Assembly: GCA_041490445.1 (NCBI GenBank)
Contig: JBGPTF010000010.1
Span: 62,001-126,000, forward strand
DNA: 64,000 nt
Direction of reading: 5' to 3'
Source: JBGPTF01 sp041490445
Lineage (GTDB): Bacteria > Acidobacteriota > Terriglobia > Acidiferrales > UBA7541
The position numbers were made by a program, and so were the translations under genes. Shown one piece after another: positions 42,545 through 50,378 of this stretch (the stretch's first letter is position 1; every line of letters starts with the position of its first letter). A model generated the notes under the pieces. That model was not told the origin of the DNA. It made no database searches and worked only from the letters and a program-made list of their open reading frames with translations.

Positions 42545-45500
42545 ATGACGGAACGCAAGCCCATATTCTATGATGAACAACGCCGCCGATGGCGGCGCAC
42601 CCGCCGCGTCCTTGAGATTTCCGGCGGCCTTTTCACGCTGCTGATTGTCGTTTTTCTCGTCAACGTAATCCGTAATCCGAACCTGCCAGACCTCCTTCGC
42701 GTTGAAGTTCGTCCCGGCCTCCACGCCATTCGCTCGAAGCTCCCTCGGAAGCCCCCGGTGCTGCGCCCGGGCCGCCGGCACAAGGTCGCGGCGCTGGGCA
42801 ACGTTCCGCAGAATTATGACCCGCTGCGCGCGGCGTTTTATGTGCCGTGGGATTCCACGAGCTTCGCGTCGCTCCAGGCACACTATCGCGACATTGACCT
42901 TTTGATCCCCGAAGCCCTGCACGCCGTCTCGCCGGATGGCCGCCTCGATGTCGAGCCTGATCCCAAGCTTTCCTCTTGGATCAAGAATTCCGGGATCGAG
43001 TTGCCGGTGATGTCGCTCGTCAACAACTATGACGGGCGCAACTGGCGCATCCCGGAAATGGCGCAGATGCTCGCACGGCCCGATTCCCGCCAGCGTCTCG
43101 CGAGCGCTCTGGTGAACTATGCGCTCACCCAGCGGCAGCCCGGCATCGTTGTGGACTTCGAGGAAGTGCCCGATTCCAGCCAGGCGAATTTCCGCAAATT
43201 CGCGCTCGAGCTCGGCGCGGCGCTGCACGCCGCCGGCCTGAAAATGATGATCGCGCTGCCCGCGCGCGACAACGTCTACGATTACCATTTCTTTGCGCAA
43301 CAGGCCGACGCCGTCATCCTGATGAACTACGACCAGCACTGGCCGGCTTCGCCGCCCGGCCCCATCGTGGCGCAGGACTGGTATCTGCGCAATTTGCAGG
43401 ACGCGCTCAAGCTGGTGCCGGCGGAAAAGTTGATGATGGGCGTCGCGAACTACACCTACGATTGGCCCGTCCCGAAGCGTCGTTCGCCGCGCCAGCCGCC
43501 CCCGACGGCGCAATCGTTCAGTTTCCAGGAAGCCATCATCCACGCCGTGGAATCGGAAGCGACGGTCGAGTTCGATTCCGATTCTCTGAACCCGCATTAT
43601 TCCTATGAGGACGAGAACAACGTCGTCCACAACGTGTGGCTGCTCGACGGCGTCACCGCGTACAACCAGTTGCGCGCCGCCGAGCGCTTGGGCGTGCGCG
43701 GCACGGCGCTCTGGCGGCTGGGCACGGAGGATCCTTCGCTGTGGTCGATTTGGGACGCCACTCACCCGAATGATTCGGCGCGCGCGAAGCTGCAGGATTG
43801 TCCGCCGGGTTACGATTTGATCCTCGAAGGCGATGGCGACATCTGGCGAATCACCGCGACGCCGCAGAGCGGGCATCGCACCTTCGACTTCGACGCGTCT
43901 GCCGACACGTTTACGGATGAAACCTACCAGAGCTATCCGCTCTCCTGGCGCATCCAGCAGCTTGGCGCGGATCCGCACAAGATCGCGGTGACGTTTGACG
44001 ACGGCCCCGACCCGGAGTGGACGCCGAAGATTCTGGACGTTTTGCAGGAAAAGCATGCGCCGGGCACCTTTTTCGTCACTGGTGTCGAGGCCGACCGCTC
44101 GCCGGGCATCCTACGCCGCGAATATACCGCCGGAGATGAAATCGGCAATCACACCTACACGCATCCGAATTTCGAGCAGATTTCTCGCGCCCAGCTTCAG
44201 ATTGAGCTGAACCTCACGCAGCAGCTGCTCGAGAGCACGCTCGGCGTGAAGACGTTGCTCTTCCGCCCGCCCTACGGGATCGATCATCAGCCCGAAGCGG
44301 CGAGCGAGGTCACGGAGTTGCCGATTCCGCAGGGCATGGGTTATGTGATCGTCGGCGCGCGCGTGGACCCGGACGACTGGGGCGAGCCGGCGGGCGGTCC
44401 TCCTGCGCCGGCCGAGGTGCTGGTGCAGCGAATTCTGGACCAGGTGAACGGAAAGGTTCCCGGGAACAAGGGCAACATCATCTTGATGCACGACGGCGGC
44501 GGAGACCGCAGCCACACCGTGGAAGCGCTGCCGGTCGTGATCGATAAGCTGCGGGCGGAAGGCTACGAATTCGTCACTGTCTCCAATCTGCTCGGCCAGA
44601 CGCGGGCGCAGATGATGCCGCCGCTCGGGCCCGAGGAGCGCCTGTTCGCGCGGGCCGATGCGTTTATCTTTGACTTGTTTCATTATTTTCGCCTTGGGAT
44701 CGCGATCATTTTTATCGCGGGAATTGCTCTGGTCAGCGGGCGCACGCTGATCATCGGCTTGCTGGCGCTCGCGGAAAAGCTGCGGGCCGCACCGGCGGAC
44801 CACCCGGAATACCAGCCGCTGGTGAGCGTGCTCATCCCCGCCTACAACGAAGAGGCCGTGATCGTCGGCACGGTGGAGTCGGCGCTGGCGTCGTTGTATC
44901 CGAAGATCGAAGTGATCGTCGTGAACGACGGCTCGGTGGACCGTACCGGCGAGCTGATTCGCGAATCGTTCGCTGGCGATTCGCGCGTGCGGCTGCTCGA
45001 GCAATCCAACCGGGGCAAGCCGTTCGCGCTGAACCGCGCCATGGGCGAGGCGCGCGGCGAAATCGCGGTGACGATCGATGCCGATACCTCGGTCGATCCG
45101 GATGCAATCACGAAGCTCGTCCGCCACTTTGCGAATCCTCGCGTTGCCGCGGTTGCCGGCAACGTCAAGGTTGGCAACCGCAATCGCTGGCTCACGCGCT
45201 GGCAGGCGCTCGAATACATCACCAGCCAGAACCTCGAAAAGCGCGCGTTCGATCTGCTGAACTGCATCCCGGTAGTGCCCGGCGCGGTGGGCGCGTGGCG
45301 GGTCGATGCCGTGCGCGGGTGCGGCAGCTTTTCTTCCGACACGGTGGCGGAAGACACCGACCTCACTCTCACGCTGCGTCGGCAGGGCTGGAAGATTCTC
45401 TACGACGAGGATGCCATCGGCCACACCGAAGCACCCGATTCCGTAGAGGCGCTGATTCGCCAGCGTTTCCGCTGGACGTTCGGCACCCTGCAAGCCGTCT

Positions 45501-45943
45501 GGAAACACCGCACTGCCGTCGGCCGGCCCCGCTACGGGACGCTGGGCTGGATCGCCGTACCGAATATTTTCCTATTTCAAATTCTTCTGCCGCTGGTCTC
45601 GCCGGTGATCGATCTAATGTTTCTCGCATCCATCTTTTTCTGGGGACTGGCGCAGTTCCGCTTTACAAACATGCCGCAGGTCTGGACGAAAGAGGACGTG
45701 GAGCGCTCCCTGGTTTTCTTCGCCGTATTCATGTTCATCGACGTGCTGACTTGCGTCATCGCCTTTGCGCTCGAGAAGCATGAAGACTGGAGCCTGCTCG
45801 CTCCCTTGCTCATCCAGCGTTTCTATTACCGGCAGATGATGTACGTCGTGCTCTTCCGCGCGCTCATGGGCGCGGTACAGGGCCGTGCGATCGGCTGGCG
45901 AGGTGTTGAGCCCGAGATATCTGCTCCCGTTGCCCCTGCCTGA
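42545..45943 (+). CDS. GH18-like / polysaccharide deacetylase / GT2 fusion protein
   Basis: A 1132-residue three-enzyme fusion. A membrane anchor (~25-43) leads to a GH18-like domain (~75-430) with the catalytic acidic residues in GIVVDFEEV (~205-207). A NodB-type deacetylase domain (~480-700) has TFDDGPDPEW, HTYTHPNF and RPPYG. After a membrane segment (~715-745) comes a GT2 synthase domain (~758-1060) with SVLIPAYNEE, VVNDGS, TIDADTSVD and the QRFRW motif, followed by two to three more membrane segments. This order allows synthesis, deacetylation and trimming of a beta-linked N-acetylhexosamine polymer. Confidence 0.85.
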   Translation: MTERKPIFYDEQRRRWRRTRRVLEISGGLFTLLIVVFLVNVIRNPNLPDLLRVEVRPGLHAIRSKLPRKPPVLRPGRRHKVAALGNVPQNYDPLRAAFYVPWDSTSFASLQAHYRDIDLLIPEALHAVSPDGRLDVEPDPKLSSWIKNSGIELPVMSLVNNYDGRNWRIPEMAQMLARPDSRQRLASALVNYALTQRQPGIVVDFEEVPDSSQANFRKFALELGAALHAAGLKMMIALPARDNVYDYHFFAQQADAVILMNYDQHWPASPPGPIVAQDWYLRNLQDALKLVPAEKLMMGVANYTYDWPVPKRRSPRQPPPTAQSFSFQEAIIHAVESEATVEFDSDSLNPHYSYEDENNVVHNVWLLDGVTAYNQLRAAERLGVRGTALWRLGTEDPSLWSIWDATHPNDSARAKLQDCPPGYDLILEGDGDIWRITATPQSGHRTFDFDASADTFTDETYQSYPLSWRIQQLGADPHKIAVTFDDGPDPEWTPKILDVLQEKHAPGTFFVTGVEADRSPGILRREYTAGDEIGNHTYTHPNFEQISRAQLQIELNLTQQLLESTLGVKTLLFRPPYGIDHQPEAASEVTELPIPQGMGYVIVGARVDPDDWGEPAGGPPAPAEVLVQRILDQVNGKVPGNKGNIILMHDGGGDRSHTVEALPVVIDKLRAEGYEFVTVSNLLGQTRAQMMPPLGPEERLFARADAFIFDLFHYFRLGIAIIFIAGIALVSGRTLIIGLLALAEKLRAAPADHPEYQPLVSVLIPAYNEEAVIVGTVESALASLYPKIEVIVVNDGSVDRTGELIRESFAGDSRVRLLEQSNRGKPFALNRAMGEARGEIAVTIDADTSVDPDAITKLVRHFANPRVAAVAGNVKVGNRNRWLTRWQALEYITSQNLEKRAFDLLNCIPVVPGAVGAWRVDAVRGCGSFSSDTVAEDTDLTLTLRRQGWKILYDEDAIGHTEAPDSVEALIRQRFRWTFGTLQAVWKHRTAVGRPRYGTLGWIAVPNIFLFQILLPLVSPVIDLMFLASIFFWGLAQFRFTNMPQVWTKEDVERSLVFFAVFMFIDVLTCVIAFALEKHEDWSLLAPLLIQRFYYRQMMYVVLFRALMGAVQGRAIGWRGVEPEISAPVAPA

Positions 45944-46115
45944 TCAACGAGTCTGAGGTTTACCCCGGCCGGCAAGCGGATTCGTAACGCCATCCACGGC
46001 GCCGCCGCACATGCAGCACGCTCCCCCGGTGACCCGGGGCTGCACCGCACCGTTCCGAGCCGATGGCGGATGGAAGGGGGCAACGAGCGCACCACGGAGC
46101 TCAGCCGTCGGCGCC

Positions 46116-46580
46116 TTACTGTTGAGGCTGCGGTGCCGCCGAGCGCGAAAGGTGCGCCGCGATCATTTGCCAGCCCTGCGGTTGCTTCGAAAAGACGATC
46201 GTGAACCGGAAGTCCATCGGCTGGTCTGCGTTTGCGGCGGCGATTCGGCCCATCACCACCCCCGCATTGCCAAACACGCGCGCGATGGATTCTTTGATGG
46301 AGGATTTCGGAAAGTGACGGTCGCCGGACTCCATCGGAGGCACGATATCGTCCTTGCTGACGATCGTTCCTCCAAACGACGTGCCGATAAAATCGTCCGA
46401 AATCATCTTTTGGAGTGCGGCACGATCATTAGATACCTCCGCATCCAGCCATTTCTGGACCATGCCCACAAGTTCGTCGCTTTCCTTTGCGCTTTGGGCC
46501 TTGGCGCCGGGCGCCAGCAAGCAGGCGCTCAGTGACAGGGAAGCCAACACGATTCCGAACTTCAGCAGCTGCCTTTTCAT
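46116..46580 (-). CDS. Exported NTF2/SnoaL-like protein (DUF4440 type)
   Basis: A 154-residue protein. A signal sequence with a lipobox-like LSLSAC precedes an NTF2-like fold (ELVGMVQKWLDAEVSNDRAA, ISDDFIGTSFGG, RFTIVFSKQPQGWQMIAAHL), as in DUF4440 proteins. The ATG at 46580 is taken because GGAGG is optimally spaced from it; the ATG at 46586 abuts the site. The lipobox Cys at about position 20 suggests a lipoprotein, although a Sec cut near AKA/QS is also possible. Function unknown. Confidence 0.7.
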   Translation of the reverse strand: MKRQLLKFGIVLASLSLSACLLAPGAKAQSAKESDELVGMVQKWLDAEVSNDRAALQKMISDDFIGTSFGGTIVSKDDIVPPMESGDRHFPKSSIKESIARVFGNAGVVMGRIAAANADQPMDFRFTIVFSKQPQGWQMIAAHLSRSAAPQPQQ

Positions 46581-46698
46581 TGTCATCCTCCAATCTGAAG
46601 CAAGATGTCAGTTCGATCCGGACGCGTTTCGGAATACTCCCATGTGAGAATCAGACACCGCGACGCAGGACTTTGTGTCGCTGGAAATTGAGAATGCC

Positions 46699-46989
46699 TC
46701 AACGCGCTGGCGAGTGGCCAACCGGTGGGCGCGGCCCCGGTGAAGGCCGGTCGCCCGATTCGGAATCCTCGGCCTCGACGCGCTGCTTCTGCTCCTCGAC
46801 GTACTCGATGTGGTGGCTGGGATCGAACACCTTTTGCACCGCGCTCATCGCCGCGCCCATCGAGGAGGACCGCTGGGCTTCCTTTTCGAATTCTTCTTCC
46901 GTCATTCTTGCATAACGGCCGCCGGAATCGAGTTTGGTCAGGCCGTACAGCACGCCGAGAAGAACAGCGCCAACGAGGATGTACGTCAT
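46699..46989 (-). CDS. Small membrane-anchored protein, unknown function
   Basis: A 96-residue protein with one N-terminal segment (YILVGAVLLGVLYGLTKL), then a charged cytoplasmic or periplasmic tail with YARMTEEEFEKEAQR and a Pro/Gly-rich end. The MTEEEFEKEA block suggests a conserved small protein. The start at 46989 is chosen because it places the hydrophobic segment first. It is divergent from panB (130 bp). Confidence 0.55.
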   Translation of the reverse strand: MTYILVGAVLLGVLYGLTKLDSGGRYARMTEEEFEKEAQRSSSMGAAMSAVQKVFDPSHHIEYVEEQKQRVEAEDSESGDRPSPGPRPPVGHSPAR

Positions 46990-47119
46990 TCTCCGCAGTT
47001 TACCCGTTACGCTCCGGCCGCGCCAGCAGGAGCGGTGCTGGTGAATCCGCGGCCTTTTTGGTAGCATGTGAGCTGACAGGGCTGCATCCCGCCTCGCGGG
47101 AGCGGCACCGGAGGTACCC

Positions 47120-48013
47120 ATGAGCGTCGCGCCCCATGCGGGCAACGGGAAAGTCACCGTGCCCGACATCCTCAGCCGTAAGCTTCGTCCCGGATCCACC
47201 GAACCCACCGCCCTTCGCAAGATCACGTGTCTCACGGCCTATGACTTTCCGACGGCGCGCCTGCTCGACGCGGCGGGCGTGGACATTCTCCTGGTCGGTG
47301 ATTCGCTCGGCATGGTCGTGCTCGGCTACGAAAACACCCTGCCGGTGACCATGGAAGACATGCTGCACCATGTTCGCGCGGTGCGACGTGGCGCGCAGCG
47401 CGCCCTCCTCGTCGCCGACATGCCCTACGGCAGTTTCCACGTCTCTCCGGAAAAAACTGTCGCGAACGCAATCCGCTTCGTCAAGGAGGCGGGCGCGGAG
47501 GCCGTGAAAATCGAGGGCGGTGAAAAGCGCATCGAATTGATCGCCCGTCTCATCGAAGCCGAAATCCCCGTGATGGGCCACGTCGGCCTGACGCCGCAAT
47601 CCGTCAACGCCCTGGGTGGTTTCAAAGTGCAGGGCAAATCGGAGGAGGCTGCCCGGCAGCTCTTGCGTGACGCTCGCGCCGTCGAAGCGGCCGGCGCGTT
47701 CTCGATCGTCCTCGAATCGGTCCCGCGCGAGCTTGCGATGCGCATCACCGAAGAACTGCACATTCCGACCATTGGCATCGGCGCAGGCCCGGAATGCGAC
47801 GGCCAGGTTCTCGTCTTCCACGACCTCGTTGGTCTGACGTCCGGCAGCGTGCCAAAGTTCGCCCGGCGGTACGCCAATCTGTCGGAGACGATTTCGCGCG
47901 CCGTGGGTGAATTCTGCGACGATGTGCGCAGCGGCCGTTTCCCCTCCGACGCGGAGTCGTACCATCTGCCCGCCGAGCTGCGCGATCGTCTGCTCGAGCG
48001 GCTCCGGCGTTAG
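47120..48013 (+). CDS. panB: 3-methyl-2-oxobutanoate hydroxymethyltransferase PanB
   Basis: A 297-residue PanB, first step of pantothenate (CoA) synthesis. It makes ketopantoate from 2-oxoisovalerate and methylene-THF. Recognisable blocks are CLTAYDFPTARLLDAAGVD, LVGDSLGMVVLGYENTLPVT, VADMPYGSF and the Glu-containing VKIEGGEKR, then PVMGHVGLTPQSVN and IGIGAGPECDGQVLV. Mg ligands Asp (VGDS) and Asp (VADMP) are present. CGGAGG lies before the ATG. panC follows after a 241-bp gap that holds a broken DinB gene. Confidence 0.95.
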   Translation: MSVAPHAGNGKVTVPDILSRKLRPGSTEPTALRKITCLTAYDFPTARLLDAAGVDILLVGDSLGMVVLGYENTLPVTMEDMLHHVRAVRRGAQRALLVADMPYGSFHVSPEKTVANAIRFVKEAGAEAVKIEGGEKRIELIARLIEAEIPVMGHVGLTPQSVNALGGFKVQGKSEEAARQLLRDARAVEAAGAFSIVLESVPRELAMRITEELHIPTIGIGAGPECDGQVLVFHDLVGLTSGSVPKFARRYANLSETISRAVGEFCDDVRSGRFPSDAESYHLPAELRDRLLERLRR

Positions 48014-48041
48014 CTGCCGAATCTTCACGGGAGGATTTTTC

Positions 48042-48236
48042 ATGCTTCCGGAACACGCCCGCCTTCTTTGCGACTACATCGCCTGGGCGAACCAGCGCAC
48101 GCTCGAGTCCTGGGCGCCGCTGACCGGCGAACAGTTCACACAAAATCTCAGATTGGTACGCCAGTTCGGATCGAAGGCCAATCCACTCGACCTGAGCGCC
48201 TTCTACCGCCCGCGCCTCGCGCAGGCAGCCTCCTGA
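48042..48236 (+). pseudogene. Truncated DinB-like gene between panB and panC
   Basis: The 64-residue frame MLPEHARLLCDYIAWANQRT through LESWAPLTGEQFTQNL has the N-terminal helix of DinB-family proteins. After QNLRL the family sequence ends and an unrelated tail follows to the TGA. The metal-ligand helices are missing, so a deletion has removed most of the gene. It keeps a good ribosome site (GGGAGG). It could still be translated as a small protein. Confidence 0.6.
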
Positions 48237-48254
48237 CCGCCCCGCGACCCTCCC

Positions 48255-49127
48255 GTGGAAATCATTCACACCGTCGAATGGATGAAGCAAGTGGCGCGTG
48301 ACGTGCGCGCCCAGAGGCGCATCGCGGGTTTCGTGCCTACGATGGGCGCTCTCCACGCGGGCCACGCCTCATTGATCCTCGTGGCAAAGCAGCAATGCTC
48401 GCCCGTGACGGCTTCGATTTTTGTGAATCCGAAGCAGTTCGGGCCGCACGAGGACTTCGAAAAGTACCCGCGGCCCATCGAAGCGGATCGCGCGATCTTG
48501 GAACAGCACTCCGTGGACTATCTCTTCGCTCCGTCTTCACGCGAAATGTATCCCAATGGCTTCTGCACTGCCGTGATCGTGGAAAGCCTCGGCGACCGGC
48601 TCGAAGGCCGCTCGCGCCCGGGCCATTTTCGCGGTGTGACCACCGTCGTCCTCAAACTGCTCGAAATCGTTCAGCCCCGCTTCGCCTATTTCGGGCGCAA
48701 GGACGCACAACAGGCTCGCATCATTCAGCAGATGGTCACGGACCTGAATCTCGACGCCGAAATCGTGGTTTGCCCGATCGTGCGCGAGCCGGATGGGCTG
48801 GCGATATCGTCGCGGAATGCTTACTTGAAGCCTGCCGAGCGGCGCGCCGCTACGGTGCTCTTCCGCGCTCTAGACGCGGCGCGCCGGGAAATTCTGGCTG
48901 GCGAGCGCGACGCCGTGCGCCTGCTCGCTCGCGTTCGCGAAATCCTTACTGCGGAGCCGTTCGCCGCCGTGGATTACGCTGAACTCGCGGACGCGGACAC
49001 CTTCGAGCCTGTCGTTCATCTTCGTCATTCGTGCCTGCTCCTGCTCGCCGTGTCGTTCGGCAGGACGCGCCTGATTGATAATCTATTGATCGAAGAGGCA
49101 GACGACTCGTTTCGTTTGTCCCTTTGA
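48255..49127 (+). CDS. panC: Pantothenate synthetase PanC
   Basis: A 290-residue PanC, which joins pantoate and beta-alanine using ATP. Motifs are FVPTMGALHAGHASL (the HxGH nucleotide motif), SIFVNPKQFGPHEDF, the ATP/pantoate segment RPGHFRGVTTVVLKLL, and the KMSKS-like ISSRNAYL. The start is GTG at 48255 with no clear ribosome site, suggesting coupling to upstream translation. panD is not adjacent. Confidence 0.94.
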   Translation: MEIIHTVEWMKQVARDVRAQRRIAGFVPTMGALHAGHASLILVAKQQCSPVTASIFVNPKQFGPHEDFEKYPRPIEADRAILEQHSVDYLFAPSSREMYPNGFCTAVIVESLGDRLEGRSRPGHFRGVTTVVLKLLEIVQPRFAYFGRKDAQQARIIQQMVTDLNLDAEIVVCPIVREPDGLAISSRNAYLKPAERRAATVLFRALDAARREILAGERDAVRLLARVREILTAEPFAAVDYAELADADTFEPVVHLRHSCLLLLAVSFGRTRLIDNLLIEEADDSFRLSL

Positions 49128-49184
49128 TTCCCCCGCTCTGGTACACTCTCTCCACCGGCCCAATCGGTTCACGAAGGAGATTCC

Positions 49185-49769
49185 ATGCATAGATCAGTTC
49201 GATTTGCGGCGTTCGCGTTTGCTTTCGCTTGCTCGCTATTCGCCACGGCGGGCCCGCTTCACGCGCAGACCGTTCCATCCGGCACAGCGATCGCCATCAG
49301 TCTCGATGAAAGCGTCAGCTCCAAGGACGCAAAGGTCGGGCAGACCGTCGCCGCCAGCGTCGCGCGTGACGTCACGGTCGGCGGCAAGGTCGTCATTCCG
49401 AAAGGCTCGGTGGCGTCGGTTCATGTCGCCAGCGTGCAGGCCTCCGGACGTCTCAGCACCCCGGCGAAGCTGTACTTGAAACTCGATTCGATTACCGTCA
49501 AGGGCAGGACGTATTCCGTGTCGTCCAACCTGGTTGGCCAAACCGGCAAGTCGCACAAGACTCGCAATGAAGTGGGCATCGGCGGAGGCGCTGCGGCGGG
49601 TGCGATCATCGGCGCGCTTGCGGGCGGGGGCAAGGGAGCCGCAATCGGCGCGGCGGCAGGCGCGGGCGTCGGCACGGCAGGCGCAGCCGCCACCGGCAAG
49701 AAAGACATCAGCTATTCGGCGGAAGACAAGCTGTCCTTTACGCTGAAATCCCCGGTCCAAATCCGATAG
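49185..49769 (+). CDS. Exported glycine-zipper protein
   Basis: A 194-residue protein with a signal peptide (ending PLHAQ/TVPSG). Residues ~30-115 form a beta-rich domain with VARDVTVGGKVVIPKGSVAS, resembling domains with SAF/antifreeze-like folds. Then a glycine-zipper (GIGGGAAAGAIIGALAGGGK and onward) as in YMGG/outer-membrane glycine-zipper proteins. GAAGGAG precedes the ATG; a TACACT element lies at 49142. Likely periplasmic or envelope-associated; function unknown. Confidence 0.65.
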   Translation: MHRSVRFAAFAFAFACSLFATAGPLHAQTVPSGTAIAISLDESVSSKDAKVGQTVAASVARDVTVGGKVVIPKGSVASVHVASVQASGRLSTPAKLYLKLDSITVKGRTYSVSSNLVGQTGKSHKTRNEVGIGGGAAAGAIIGALAGGGKGAAIGAAAGAGVGTAGAAATGKKDISYSAEDKLSFTLKSPVQIR

Positions 49770-49858
49770 AAGAATTCGCCGATTCATCGGGGCGGTTCGC
49801 AAACCGCCCCTGCGTGCCCTGTTCAAGCACCGAAGGGCGCTTCCGTCCAGTGAATTCC

Positions 49859-50320
49859 TCAGGGTTGCGTTACCGCGCGGAGCACTTCGGCGGCGTGGCC
49901 CTTGGGGTTCACTGTGTCCCAGACTTTCTTGATCCCGCCGTCGGGGCCGATCCAGAAAGTTATCCGCACAATTCCGAGGAAGGACTTTCCCAGAAACGTC
50001 TTCATGCGGCGCGCGTGGTAGGCTTCGATCGCTTCGAATTCCGGGTCGCTCAACAGCGGGAAGTTCAGCCGGTGCTTCGCTTTGAACTTCACCATGGTTT
50101 CCACCTTGTCGCCGCTGCAGCCCAGGATCACCGTGTTGGCCCGTTCAAATTTTGTCTTGGCGTCGCGAAACTCGGACGCTTCATTGGTTCAACCCGGCGT
50201 CAGCGCCTTGGGAAAGAAAAAGAGGATGACGTTTTTGTCGCGGAACTCCTGCAGCGACACCTCATGGCCGTCGTCGCCGGTCAGGCGGAACTCGGGTGCC
50301 TTGTCGCCTTCCTTGAGCAT
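49859..50320 (-). CDS. Selenocysteine peroxiredoxin (BCP/PrxQ-like), read through UGA
   Basis: Read through one in-frame TGA (50189-50191) the gene encodes 153 residues of a BCP/PrxQ-type peroxiredoxin: MLKEGDKAPEFRLTGDDGHE, FFFPKALTPG-U44-TNEASEFRD, then FPLLSDPEFEAIEAYHA and ITFWIGPDGGIKKVW. In the family the peroxidatic Cys sits in TPGCT; TGA replaces exactly that codon. The residue five places on (usually the resolving Cys in PrxQ) is Ser49; another Cys (Cys68) is available. A hairpin follows the TGA. Start ATG 50320 with GGGGTGGTG upstream. It lies 58 bp after gatB and may share its promoter. A plain stop would leave a useless 43-residue stub. Confidence 0.85.
50160..50179 (-). promoter_or_regulatory. 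bSECIS hairpin in the peroxiredoxin mRNA
   Basis: Counting from the base after UGA, +10 to +29 folds as GCGUC / GACGC, then CG / CG, with one bulged C and the loop AGUUU at +17 to +21. Loop distance and a G within the first two loop bases agree with the described bacterial SECIS consensus. The hairpin lies inside the coding frame, as is normal in bacteria. Confidence 0.7.
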
Positions 50321-50378
50321 CACCACCCCGCTTCCCGATAGCAGTACGCATGCCGCCGGAGTTTGGATTCACTGGCCT

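Noticed and set aside
49859..50191. Reading the peroxiredoxin C-terminal half as a separate short gene
   Set aside because: It lacks the N-terminal strand and active site; the in-frame upstream half and TGA at the Cys position make recoding the better reading.
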